Shown here one piece after another: positions 55,075 to 64,000 of a DNA stretch of 64,000 bases. Location: positions 1 to 64,000 of the forward strand of contig JAJOZX010012260.1 of NCBI GenBank assembly GCA_023014485.1. The letters are read 5' to 3'. How positions within the stretch are numbered: the stretch's first letter is position 1; the number at the start of each line of letters is the position of its first letter. The notes under the pieces were generated by a model. It saw only the letters and a list, made by a program, of their open reading frames with translations, searched no databases and was not told the DNA's origin. The position numbers were made by a program, and so were the translations under genes. The stretch comes from Bathynomus jamesi. Its lineage: Eukaryota > Arthropoda > Malacostraca > Isopoda > Cirolanidae.

Positions 55075-58000
55075 TAGGGATGCACCAGATATCCAGTATA
55101 TATCCGGTATCTGGCCTATCCGGCCCCTTTTAACTATCCAGCCAGATAGCCAGATATCAACTAGATATCTGGCCGGATAGCCAGATAATTAATTAAATAT
55201 AAAATAGGAAATTCAAAGAGAACAAATTGAAAAGTAATGTTTATTTAACCAAAAATGGCACTTACAAATTTTTCCAAGAATAAAACAAATTCCAATTTCA
55301 TTTAAACAGCATGGTGGATGATGACAGTGAAAGTAATTACTAGTTAACCTAACCTACTCAGTACGGTACTGAGTCTGAAATTCAATCATTGCCATCATAG
55401 ATTTACTGTGATTCCGATAGCTTACGATTTTTCATGATGAAAAGCAAATGCTCTGCATTACATGGCAAAAGTCTGTTTCTATTTTCTATATATATTTGTC
55501 CAGCAGCGCTGAACAAACATTCAGAGCAAACAGAACTTGGTGGAGCACTTAGATACTTTACAGCTAGTGATTTGAGCTTCGGGTATTGAGGACAATTATT
55601 GGCCACCACTCTTTTGGGTCCTTCTCCCTAGGCCACAGGGGCTCAATTAGATATTTTTCTATTTCGGCTTTAATGAGTGCCGTCTTACTCTTACTCTTCT
55701 TAGGTTTCTTCACAAGAGCAGAACCAGAAGTTCCTGGTGACATGTCAATATTGATTTCTAGGCTACCGATTTCTGCCTCATTAGACTCGTCTAACTGGTT
55801 CGAAATGTTGGTCATTGAAACATCTGGGAGGCATTCTCCAACATCAGTTTCACTGCCGCTGGTGTCAGTTTCTTGCTTTGACTCTCTCTCAACTATTTGA
55901 TCAAAGCATTCCCAAATGTCCTCATGAGTTTCCATTAAGAGACTGCTGCTTGAGTGTGGTTTTTCTTTTCCTTTTTCTTTTTTAGAAGTGGTCTGAATGT
56001 TTTCAGCAGAACGAATGCTTTTCTCACTTTCAATTATTTCGTCTACCACTAATTTTCTTGCTTCATTTTCATCCTTGAGAAATTTAGTCTTGAATCTGGG
56101 GTCCAATAGAGTGGCAATTACAAAGCATCTCTTGCCACTCTTTTTTCCACTGCCTTTTTCAGCTCTTCTTTCATTGTTTGTACTCCTGAGTCCTTCAGCC
56201 GCTTTGAGAGGTAGGAGTGCAGAGTTGCAACTGCAGGAATTACATAGCTTACTTTCATTTCATCAAACAGTTTCAACACCCTAATGACGTTTTCAATCAA
56301 AGCAAACTCGTATGCAGCCAGGATTGGAATATCATTTTCAGCTGCATATGCTGTCACTGCCTGTCTCTGTTCATGTAGTCGTTGCAGCATGTAGTATGTT
56401 GAATTCCATCGTGTAGTAACATCTTGAATGAGCTTATTATGAGTTGGGAGTTTTAAGTTTTCTTGAATTAGTTTGAGTTTAGTACATCCAATTGCAGAAT
56501 GGTTGAAATGGCTGACTATTTTCTTCGATTTTGCAATGATGTCAGCAATTGACCGTTGTGACAAAATGGCATCTTGCACAACCAATTGAAGAGTATGTAT
56601 GAAGCAGCTAACGCCCTGTGCTGGTGTCAGTCCTGTAAGCAAAAAGAAGATTTTTAATATAGAATAAGTTTGATAAGTTGATTTAGAACTTTGTTTACTG
56701 TGTAATGTAGTTAGCTTCTAACTGAGTCATATTTTACAAATATGGTGATTCATTTCGAGCATATTCTAACCATGTGACTGACTAGCATAATAGCATTGTG
56801 TAGTATAGCTGTCTGGCATTTACCACATATATAGATAGCTATAGGTCTGATGTAGCTAAACCCCCATGGAGGCAGTCCTAAAACCTAACTGTGAAAAATT
56901 TTGTGTTTGGAATAAGCCACCCTGGTTCCATTCAGATTAATAACTGAAACCAGAATAATAACAGGTCTAACTGCTAGCTAAGGGTAGAACTGGTGAAGGC
57001 ATCAGACTAACTTAATGTAGCTAATGTATTAGCTAATTTTAAGGAGCAGCAATCCGCACTGACAATAATGTGGATACTGTATTATTATGTTATATGGATA
57101 ATGTATTATTATATGTTATATATGTATTACACACCTGTACCAATACTGATGTTGGCAGCGTTGTCACGAAGAATGAGATGAACCTGACTTGGACCAATGT
57201 TCCATTCCTCTAAAGTGTTATTCAGCATGAGTGCAATGTTGGCTCCTGTATGAGATGCTGGGAAATGTTTGCAGTTGAGGACACATCTTATTTTCCATAT
57301 TTTTTGTAGTAATGAAGTGGGCTGTCAAACTTATGAAGGATTCATTATTAGTTCTGCTTGTCCAAATGTCTGTTGTAAAGGAAATGACTGAGGCTGATTT
57401 CAGCTGTTCTTGTACTTCTTGTTTTACTTCTTCATAGATTTTGGGCAGAACAATTTTGAAAAAGTACTTTCTACTAGGCAGAGGGTACCGAGGGGCCAAA
57501 TGTTTCATGAGTGCACGAAAGCCTTCTCTGTCCACCAGAGTAAATGGTTCTGCATCAAGTGCCATCATTTCCCCTGGAAACCAAATTAAATTAGTGAATG
57601 TGTATGCATTGTATTTGGTAAAACGAAAAAAGACAACTTATTTTCACATAAGATTGATGCCTATTCATAAATTTTATAATTTACTAACTCGCCTATCTTC
57701 TTGGTGATAGCTTCAGATTTAGGATCATTCAGGTCCCATGTTTTGCTTCTTTCGATCATGGCTTCAATTGCTGGCTGAGATTTTGTGGAACATGATGGTT
57801 TGGGTGCAGGGTCATGAGGATAAGCTAATTCAGCTTCCTGCAATTCTTTGTATTCTTCAGGATGCTTTGTCTTCAGATGATTCCACATTGGTTTAGTAGA
57901 GTAGTTTTTAGGGTTTTTACCTCTTACAATCAATCTTGATTGTGATTTTGGATCACAGTGTTTACATTCTGCTTTATTCTTATGCTCTATTAATTCACCA

Positions 58001-59229
58001 CTGTATATTTGAAAACACTTCCAAATACTACATTTTAATTGAGACATTGTTCAATTAAGTCGCTAATATCATAATATATAATCTGTAAAAGTAGATAAAC
58101 ATGTAATTATGTATGTGCAACAGGTTAGTAATATAACGTGAAAATATGTGAAACTGGTGATCATTATTGTAACTATTATTTACTATTTATTATTACTATT
58201 TATACTATTTATTATTACTATTATTTTACAAACCCCATCAAATTTAATCAGTACAAGCCTGTCAGGGAGTCTGTTCTTTCTATTTCGCACAGCCTTTCTG
58301 CTATTTGAAATACCTTTTTAAGTTTTTTTAAAGTTATTATTATTTTAGATTGCAAATATATTACTGATGTGCTTCCTTGTTGGTTAGGGTGGATTTAAAT
58401 TGATTCACAACAAAAAATTTAATTTTACTAGAATAAAATAAATGTCTAACAAATATAGTTTATAAACACAATGTTCAAATTATAAGATGTTATGTTCGAA
58501 ATGCAAATACTTCAACAAATTATTTTTTCACTTTGAAAGAATTGTTTCATCATCAAAAATGTAATTTAAAATATGTTTGCAACTAATATTACGCACTTAA
58601 CTTTTCATGATGGTAATACAATCTAGCAATCGTAAATTTAATTTGAAGAAATCACTAAATTTGTGAAATTTAATTTATTTAATTAAATTAAGCCTCTCTA
58701 AAAGTTAGTTTTAGTGGAATAATTATTTAATGGCTTTTTAAGTGTTTGTGAAGGGACTTAAAAAATTTTGCGTGCCACAGGTAGTGCCCTAGCATAAGTG
58801 TACAGAGTACGTGCCCTACTTGTTAGGTAACTATTAATTATGCCAATTTGACAGATTGATGGAAGAAATTGATGTGCAGAACAGTTTTTAATTTTTTTTT
58901 TTTTGGAAAATCAACTGCCACAATGGGGAAAATGAACCCTAGACCTTTGCAACCATAGTCAAACACTCTATCCACTGACCTATAAAGTATGGTTAAAAGA
59001 TTGTCACATTAGCAGTACCACATGGTAATTGAAAGCCTGTTATCATATGACAGCAGATGATCCCCCACCAATGTTAGTTACATATTATGGATACAAAGGC
59101 TTAGGCTATAATATATATAAAATATAAAGGCTTAGCCTAGGTGGGGAGGGGGACTATCATATGACTGATATCTGGCCGGATATCCAGTATCCAGCTATCT
59201 GGCCAAAATCACTATCCATTGCATCACTA
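55075..59229 (-). mobile_element. hAT element 1 (near-complete, ZBED-type)
   Basis: Ends TAGGGATGCACCAGATATCC and the complement of TAGTGATGCAATGGATAG. Target duplication gtctgaat/gtctgaac (7 of 8). Both subterminal regions are crowded with GGATATCTGGCC/GGCCAGATATCC-type palindromic repeats. Contains a full-length three-exon transposase gene on the minus strand. Confidence 0.93.
55403..58047 (-). pseudogene. hAT transposase (BED finger), three exons
   Basis: Exon 1 (58047 down to about 57689) encodes a BED zinc finger (CKHC ... MWNHLKTKH). Exon 2 (about 57573-57135) has MALDAEPFTLVDREGF, SFTTDIWTSRTNNESFISLT (hAT catalytic-region start) and ends near GTG. Exon 3 (about 56632 down to 55403) has GVSCFIHTLQLVVQDA, DVTTRWNSTYYMLQRL, the MDPRFKTKFLKD block, an acidic linker, and the dimerisation block YLSAPPSSVCSECLFSAAGQ. 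Splice signals are good at both introns. Lesions are few: frameshifts near 57290, 56110 and 55600. In the canonical SSxxSERxFS motif the Arg is Cys (SECLFS). Probably a recently active autonomous family. Confidence 0.9.
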
Positions 59230-59576
59230 GTCTGAACACAGACACAAGGACAAGCAAAGTTTTTGTGCATTCAGCTTCAAAGAATGCCTATCTAATGTCA
59301 TCATCTGCAGGTAAAGCATGCTACTCTGTACTCAGAGAAGGGCAGTATTTAAATACAAATGTATTTAAATACATTCATGTATTTACCAATGTATTTTTAA
59401 ATCCATTAATTTTCAAGTATTTAAATACATTATACAGTATAAATACAAATAGTAAATACACGTGAATAAATTTGCTCTTTTTGCCAATTTTACTGATGCA
59501 CAGCAACACAATGCATACCAATCACATCATTGCAGTTCTCAACATGCAATGATATGATCAGTATAAGTGATATATA

Positions 59577-59642
59577 GAGGCAGAGGGAGTGCACCATCAC
59601 ATGATCAAACATGATCATGTGATGGTGCACACCCTCTGCCTC
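59577..59642. repeat. 31-bp-arm palindrome
   Basis: GAGGCAGAGGG, AGTGCACCATCACATGATCA, four-base loop, and the complement with one mismatch. Confidence 0.9.
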
Positions 59643-60239
59643 AGCGAGGGCTCAGTCCTCAACCATATCCTTTCATGTGTGGTAGTGGTTGCATTATAGT
59701 CTTTCAAGCTCCAAGTACCCGGTACTACAGGTACCGTAGTTATCCAAAACTATGGCATCGACGTCATCCAGTGGCTCTAGCTCTAGTATTTATACAGGTG
59801 AATCATCAGAAAAGAACACAATGCACCCACTTTTTGATGGTAAATATTTTAAATAAAAGTAAAGATGGGGCTAAAGTTAAGTGTACATGCATCATGCATG
59901 TTGTGTAATCACGTGGTTTCTGCAACGAATTTGATTACAAATCTATATACACACTTGAAGGTAAGTTTTTATTTTGTATATAAATGATTCATTATTCATT
60001 TATTAATAATCTAGGGGAAAGCAGTGTATTATGAACCAGTGTGTAAATTGTAATATGGACTTGTGAATAATTTCATAGAAATCCAATAGATGGTGGCCCA
60101 ATTGCCCAACAGAGAGTATATTTTCAACTACCACTATTTTAATTATTGTGACGCTTTGTGCAAGTTTGTCAGGTCAATATCCTTGATGCAAGTTGGTCAG
60201 GTCAATCTAATATTTGGTTAACATAATTATAGCTGCTTA

Positions 60240-60415
60240 TTTTTAATGAGAGCCCAGTAAAGCCTAAAGCTTAAGGGCCAAATAAAAAAATTAAAAAAAT
60301 AAATAGTCGAGCTTCACAATTATTTATGTCATTGTAAAAATTGTAAGTTGTAAAAAGACTACTGTATTTATTTTATTATTAATAAAGGTTATTCTATTCT
60401 ATTCTATTCTATATA
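60240..60415 (+). mobile_element. LINE 3' end with TTCTA tail
   Basis: TGAGAGCCCAGTAAAGCC, then AATAAAGGTTATTCTATTC and further TTCTA pentamers: a 5'-truncated LINE insertion with a short tandem-repeat tail instead of poly(A). Confidence 0.6.
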
Positions 60416-60533
60416 GATATTACAGTTTGTATACGGTTCTTTTCTTAGGGGGTCCATTATACATGACTTTCTCCTAATGTAGGAAATAAAACTATGATGA
60501 ATAACATTTAATTCACTATGATTTCTACTTAAT

Positions 60534-60536
<3 letters not shown>

Positions 60537-60604
<68 letters not shown>
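60537..60604. repeat. (TA)n microsatellite
   Basis: Pure TA run. Confidence 0.95.
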
Positions 60605-60609
<5 letters not shown>

Positions 60610-61457
60610 TTTATTATTCATATAGCTAAGTTATATTTATTTTTTCTAAAGTGTGTGCATCCCGGCATGGTTAACACTGTACAACAACATGTAGCATCCA
60701 AGCGTATTGCTGCCAAAAGAAAGGCAGTGATGAGATAGCATTTTGATGCTACCAAAATGCTATCCAATCAGTCAATCACTATACCGAAATGCTATCTAAT
60801 CACTATAATTATGTAATTGGAATTTGTTGTAATACAATTTATAAAGGAATGAAGTATATAATTGGAAGTTACTTTGAGTTTAATATTAATCCTAATTATA
60901 TTAAAATCATTCATGTGTGTGAATTTTGTATTTAAAGTGTATTTAAATACCTTTTGTGTATTTAGTATTTAAATACATTTCAAAAATGTATTTAATATTT
61001 AGTACAGTATTTAAATACATTTTGGTGATGTATTTAGTATCTAAATACTTTCAGTGTATTTAGTACCCATCTCTGTCTGTACTATTCTGTATCTCAGCCT
61101 CTGGAAACTATCTGCCACCTTTCACAGTCTACAAAGGGAAGCACTGTTATGACACATGGATGATTGGAGGTCCTAAAAGGTGCAACATATGGTTGCAGTG
61201 ATTCTGGGTGGATGACAGTGGCAAACTTTGAAACCTGGTTTATCAGATCATTTATACCTGAAGTTGCTGCCCTTGACAAAGGCCTAGGGATGTGCCAGAT
61301 AGTGATTTTACCAGATAGCCGGATACTGGATATCTAGTCAATTTAAAATACCGGATATTGGATATCTGGCGTAACTGATTTTCCATGTTTATGCTTCATT
61401 CTTTAATCATTTTGCATGTTTGTTTTCTTATTTTGTTCTGTTTACTTCTCATATATA

Positions 61458-61826
61458 CAGGGTGTCCCGTAAGTCTGGACCCATAGGGAAAAATAATAAA
61501 ATTACAAAATAGTCCAAAAATTTATTACATAATCTGTTCAAAGTGTCCGCCGTTGTGTCGCACACATAGTTGAAGACGCAATCTCCACTGCGACAGCACT
61601 TTCTGAATCACAGTCGCAGAAATTTCTTGACACGCCTCCACAATGCGTGCTTTAAGGTGGAAAATGTTCTGAAGTTTGAACTCGTACACTTTGGCTTTCA
61701 AGTGGCCCCACAAATAAAAATCATAATAAAAAATAATAAAAAAATAATAATAATAAAATAATAATAATAACATAATAAAAAAATATATTATAAATCCCTA
61801 TGGGTCCAGACTTACGGGACACCCTG
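61458..61826 (-). mobile_element. miniature DD41D-derived mariner element
   Basis: Ends CAGGGTGTCCCGTAAGTCTG and exact complement, flanked by TA. The minus strand retains DFYLWGHLKAKVYEFKLQN and CVRHNGGHFEQ, the last third of a DD41D-type transposase (third Asp retained as FYYD-F region). AAT repeats fill the middle. 369 bp, non-autonomous; inserted in hAT 2. Confidence 0.92.
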
Positions 61827-61859
61827 TAGTATACCCTCGTTATACTGCCACCCTCGCTT

Positions 61860-62160
61860 ATCGCTGATTTTTCTGAGAGAGAGATTTCTATCACATTTAA
61901 TTAATTATAAACCCTCATTATACCACCCCCAACTTACCGCCATAACTCATTCAAAACTCATTTTCACCATCAACAGCTAAATTTTATTATAGAACAATTA
62001 GACATGCATGTGTTATGGTTTATTATTATTATGGTTTATTACGCTATGATTAACACTTCATCTGTTAAAAAATAGATTCTAATTTTGTTATATGCCCCCA
62101 TTATACCACCACCCTCATTATACCACCTAAAATTACACAGTCCTAAACTGGACGGTATAA
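61860..62160. other. unassigned sequence with short repeats
   Basis: CCCTCRTTATACCACC-type motifs recur about four times (61845-62125) and the stretch ends GACGGTATAACGAGGGTGCA, giving a loose inverted arrangement. Possibly a small insertion in hAT 2. Confidence 0.4.
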
Positions 62161-62299
62161 CGAGGGTGCACTGTATATTTAGATAATAGAAAGTTTTTTA
62201 TATATTTTTTCTAAACTGATCTTTTTTGTTACAGATATTGATTGATATTGCTGATATTAATACTTTCTAGCTTGTGCCAACCATTAGTTATAATAACGT

Positions 62300-63920
62300 C
62301 AAGTGTCTGGAAACATTTTAAAGTTTGTGGTGTGGAAAATGTGCACAAAGCGGAGTGCCTACATTGTGACAATAAATCAACGTCGAAGTTTATAGTATGA
62401 GGCAAAACACCTCATTCATATTCCACTAAACCTTTGTGGAATCATTTGAAGAATAAACAATTTTAAACATCCATGCAAATATGCTGAAGCACAAGAAGTT
62501 ACAAAAGCAAAAGAATCAAAGAAATATGATGATGCAGCTGTCCAGCCATTAACCAGCAATTTGAGTCAACTTACATTGATGGAAACAATAGAACGAACAA
62601 AAACTTGGTCATTAGAAGATCCTAGATCTATAGAAATCACTACTGCTATATGTAAGTATATTTTATTAACAGAGCATACTTGGTTTAATTTTTTTAAATT
62701 TGTCATGCTTTTATGGACCATTTTTTTAAATTAATTTAATAATTTTCTAGTCAAAGCAGTAAATTTGGGCAGAAACTTCAACAATATTTTAATTAATTAA
62801 TTTTTTTATTTTAATTTTTAATCTAGCCTAACTTAAATATAACAAACACAATTTGTTTTACATATGTATCTGAATAAATATGAATGAATTTATGTCATAC
62901 ATGAAATTTTGTTCATGTTTATGGCAATTATAAATAATCATTCTTATTAATTTGCCAGTGAAATAACTTCTAAATTAGTTTATAAAGTCATATAAGTGCA
63001 TTATTGCAGTTATAGAAATATGTAAAATCCATACGTATATGTCTGAAAGTAAAATAATAGGTAGCGCATTTAGTTATGATAGATATCTTCAATATTGCAA
63101 CACGCAAAATATTTAAATATATTCATTGAAATTTTCAGGTGAGATGATGGCACTAGATGCAGAGCCACTCTCTATGGTAGAACGAGATGGGTTTAAGAGG
63201 TTCATTAAAAAGACTGTACCATGATACCCTCTTCCATGCCACTCTCATTTCTCCCGCAAAGTGATGCCAACAATGTATGAAAATATTGCAACAAAAATTA
63301 GAGAGAAACTGGAAAATGCATCAAGCATCTCATTCACCACAGATATCTGGACAAATAGTGGAAATAATGAAGCTTTCATTAGTCTAACAGCACATTTCAT
63401 TGCACAAGATAACATGAAGCAAAATGTTCTTACATTAGCAACTAGGCATTTTCCAGACAGTCACACTGGCATAAATATTTCTGAGATGTTAACGAATATC
63501 TTAGAAGAATGGGAACTACAACCTCAGCAACTTCATCTTATAGTGAGAGACAATGCAGCAAATATTGTCATTGGAACAGGTAAGATCATAGTTTAAATTT
63601 TTCATTATTATATCATTGATATTATTATTATTATTATTATTAATTAATATTATTAATTAATATTATTATTATACTATATATAATAATAATATTAAATAAT
63701 AATAGTAATTATTATTAATTTTTTTTTCATTTTTCCAGAACTGACTGCAGCTACTGGTATCAGTTGTTTCATACACACACTGCAGTTAGTTGTTCATGAT
63801 GCCATGCTGTCACAGAGAAGTGTGTCTGACATCATTACCAAATGTCAGAAAATAGTCACCCATTTCAGTCACTCTTCCATTGCTTGCACCAAACTTCGAA
63901 GCATTCAAGAGTCTCTACGG
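62300..63920 (+). pseudogene. hAT transposase 2 (BED finger), partial, three exons seen
   Basis: Exon 1 (to 62651) encodes a BED finger (ECLHCDNKSTSKFIV; PLWNHLKNK) and RTKTWSLEDPRSIEITTAI, ending at gtaagt. Exon 2 (63139-63579) encodes MMALDAEPLSMVERDGFKRF, SISFTTDIWTNSGNNEAFIS and HLIVRDNAANIVIGTG, ending ACAG|gtaaga. Exon 3 (from 63739, after tttttccag) encodes GISCFIHTLQLVVHDAMLSQ and is cut at about 63921 by another repeat. Stops occur in exon 1 (after FIV) and exon 2 (VP-stop-YPL). Intron positions match those of hAT 1. Confidence 0.9.
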
Positions 63921-63921
63921 G

Positions 63922-64000
63922 TCTGTATCAAAGGAGTGACATTTCAAAGGAGTGACATAACAAAGGAGTGACATAAATACCGTAACGAAGGAGTGACAAA
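63922..64000. repeat. tandem AAAGGAGTGACAT repeats at window edge
   Basis: Four copies of AAAGGAGTGACA with variable spacers interrupt the hAT 2 coding exon in mid-codon sequence (after ESLR). Looks like the repetitive terminus of another element continuing past the window. Confidence 0.7.

Larger units (their letters stand above)
59333..61075. mobile_element. non-autonomous hAT element
   Basis: Ends CAGAGAAGGGCAGTATTTAA and the complement of CAGAGATGGGTACTAAATAC, with a perfect 8-bp duplication tctgtact (59325-59332, 61076-61083). The termini are packed with GTATTTAAATAC palindromes. No transposase domain is recognised inside. It contains a palindrome (59577), a LINE 3' end (60240) and a TA tract. 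Confidence 0.93.
54523..61284 (+). pseudogene. pogo-type transposase, cut by three hAT insertions
   Basis: Begins MPRNRVRKTITTYDPAKLP after a splice-acceptor-like ttttgttttag. A pipsqueak-type helix-turn-helix follows (GRSIYSVAKQYNVPEQTLHQ), then LRPGNGWV with a stop or frameshift near 54885, LLTKARAEGLSPAVLKLFFE, and NRIFNSDETGLN with the first catalytic Asp, where hAT-1 enters. The gene resumes at 59230 (TRTSKVFVHSASKNAYLMSS), is cut by the element at 59333, resumes at 61076 (ISASGNYLPPFTVYKG, MIGGPK, GWMTVANFETWFIRSFIPEV in broken frames), and is cut again at 61285. The remaining catalytic Asps would lie beyond the window. Confidence 0.88.
61285..64000 (+). mobile_element. hAT element 2 (relative of element 1), truncated by window
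   Basis: Left end TAGGGATGTGCCAGATAGTG is nearly the same as that of hAT 1, with similar GGATATCTGG subterminal repeats. The expected target duplication would be caaaggcc at 61277-61284, but the right end is outside the window. It carries a related transposase on the opposite strand relative to hAT 1. Confidence 0.85.

Overview
This is a repeat-saturated eukaryotic (animal) genomic window. The protein families, composite tRNA-derived SINEs, interstitial TTAGG arrays (34.6 kb, and CCTAA at 46.7 kb) and many AT/TG microsatellites suggest an arthropod, plausibly a crustacean. That is inference; no single-copy marker was found to fix the taxon. Nothing bacterial is present: no operons, no CRISPR, no rRNA operon.

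Only one likely host gene was found. It has a Myb/SANT-like DNA-binding exon (16522-17025) and, 8.2 kb downstream and in matching phase, a coiled-coil terminal exon (25233-26048). Its intron holds a LINE fragment with a 142-bp inverted duplication, a composite SINE, a LINE ORF1 fragment with zinc knuckles, a LINE RT fragment carrying a hAT MITE with a perfect 8-bp target-site duplication (TSD), and a foldback element.

Most of the rest is mobile DNA in nests. (i) 1.7-9.6 kb: a DD41D mariner-type element split by a BEL/Pao LTR retrotransposon (TSD atacc). The retroelement's own interior has been rebuilt by duplicated integrase segments and two large minisatellites. (ii) 9.8-11.5 kb: a decayed hAT. 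(iii) 12.4-16.1 kb: a short DD41D element, palindromic and hAT MITEs, SINE ends. (iv) 26.5-28 kb: two long palindromes. (v) 28.3-35.3 kb: LINE remnants, SINEs, a 5S-rRNA/tRNA-like SINE, and a head-to-head LINE inverted repeat around TTAGG repeats. (vi) 38.1-39.1 kb: an unrecognised terminal-inverted-repeat (TIR) transposon with one clean 212-aa ORF. (vii) 40.9-49.8 kb: DD41D, Penelope-like termini, an LTR with primer-binding site, Merlin and Tc1 fragments, and a nearly whole Tigger/pogo element. (viii) 50.6-64 kb: an unnamed repeat protein, a piggyBac carrying a hAT MITE, and a second pogo-type transposase cut successively by three hAT insertions.

Transposase genes are mostly broken by frameshifts. 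The best preserved are the Pao integrase ORF (651 aa), the Tigger ORF and the three-exon hAT at 55.4-58.0 kb. Boundaries given to the base rest on visible TIRs, LTRs or target duplications; others are approximate. Family names come from recognised motifs, not from database searches.
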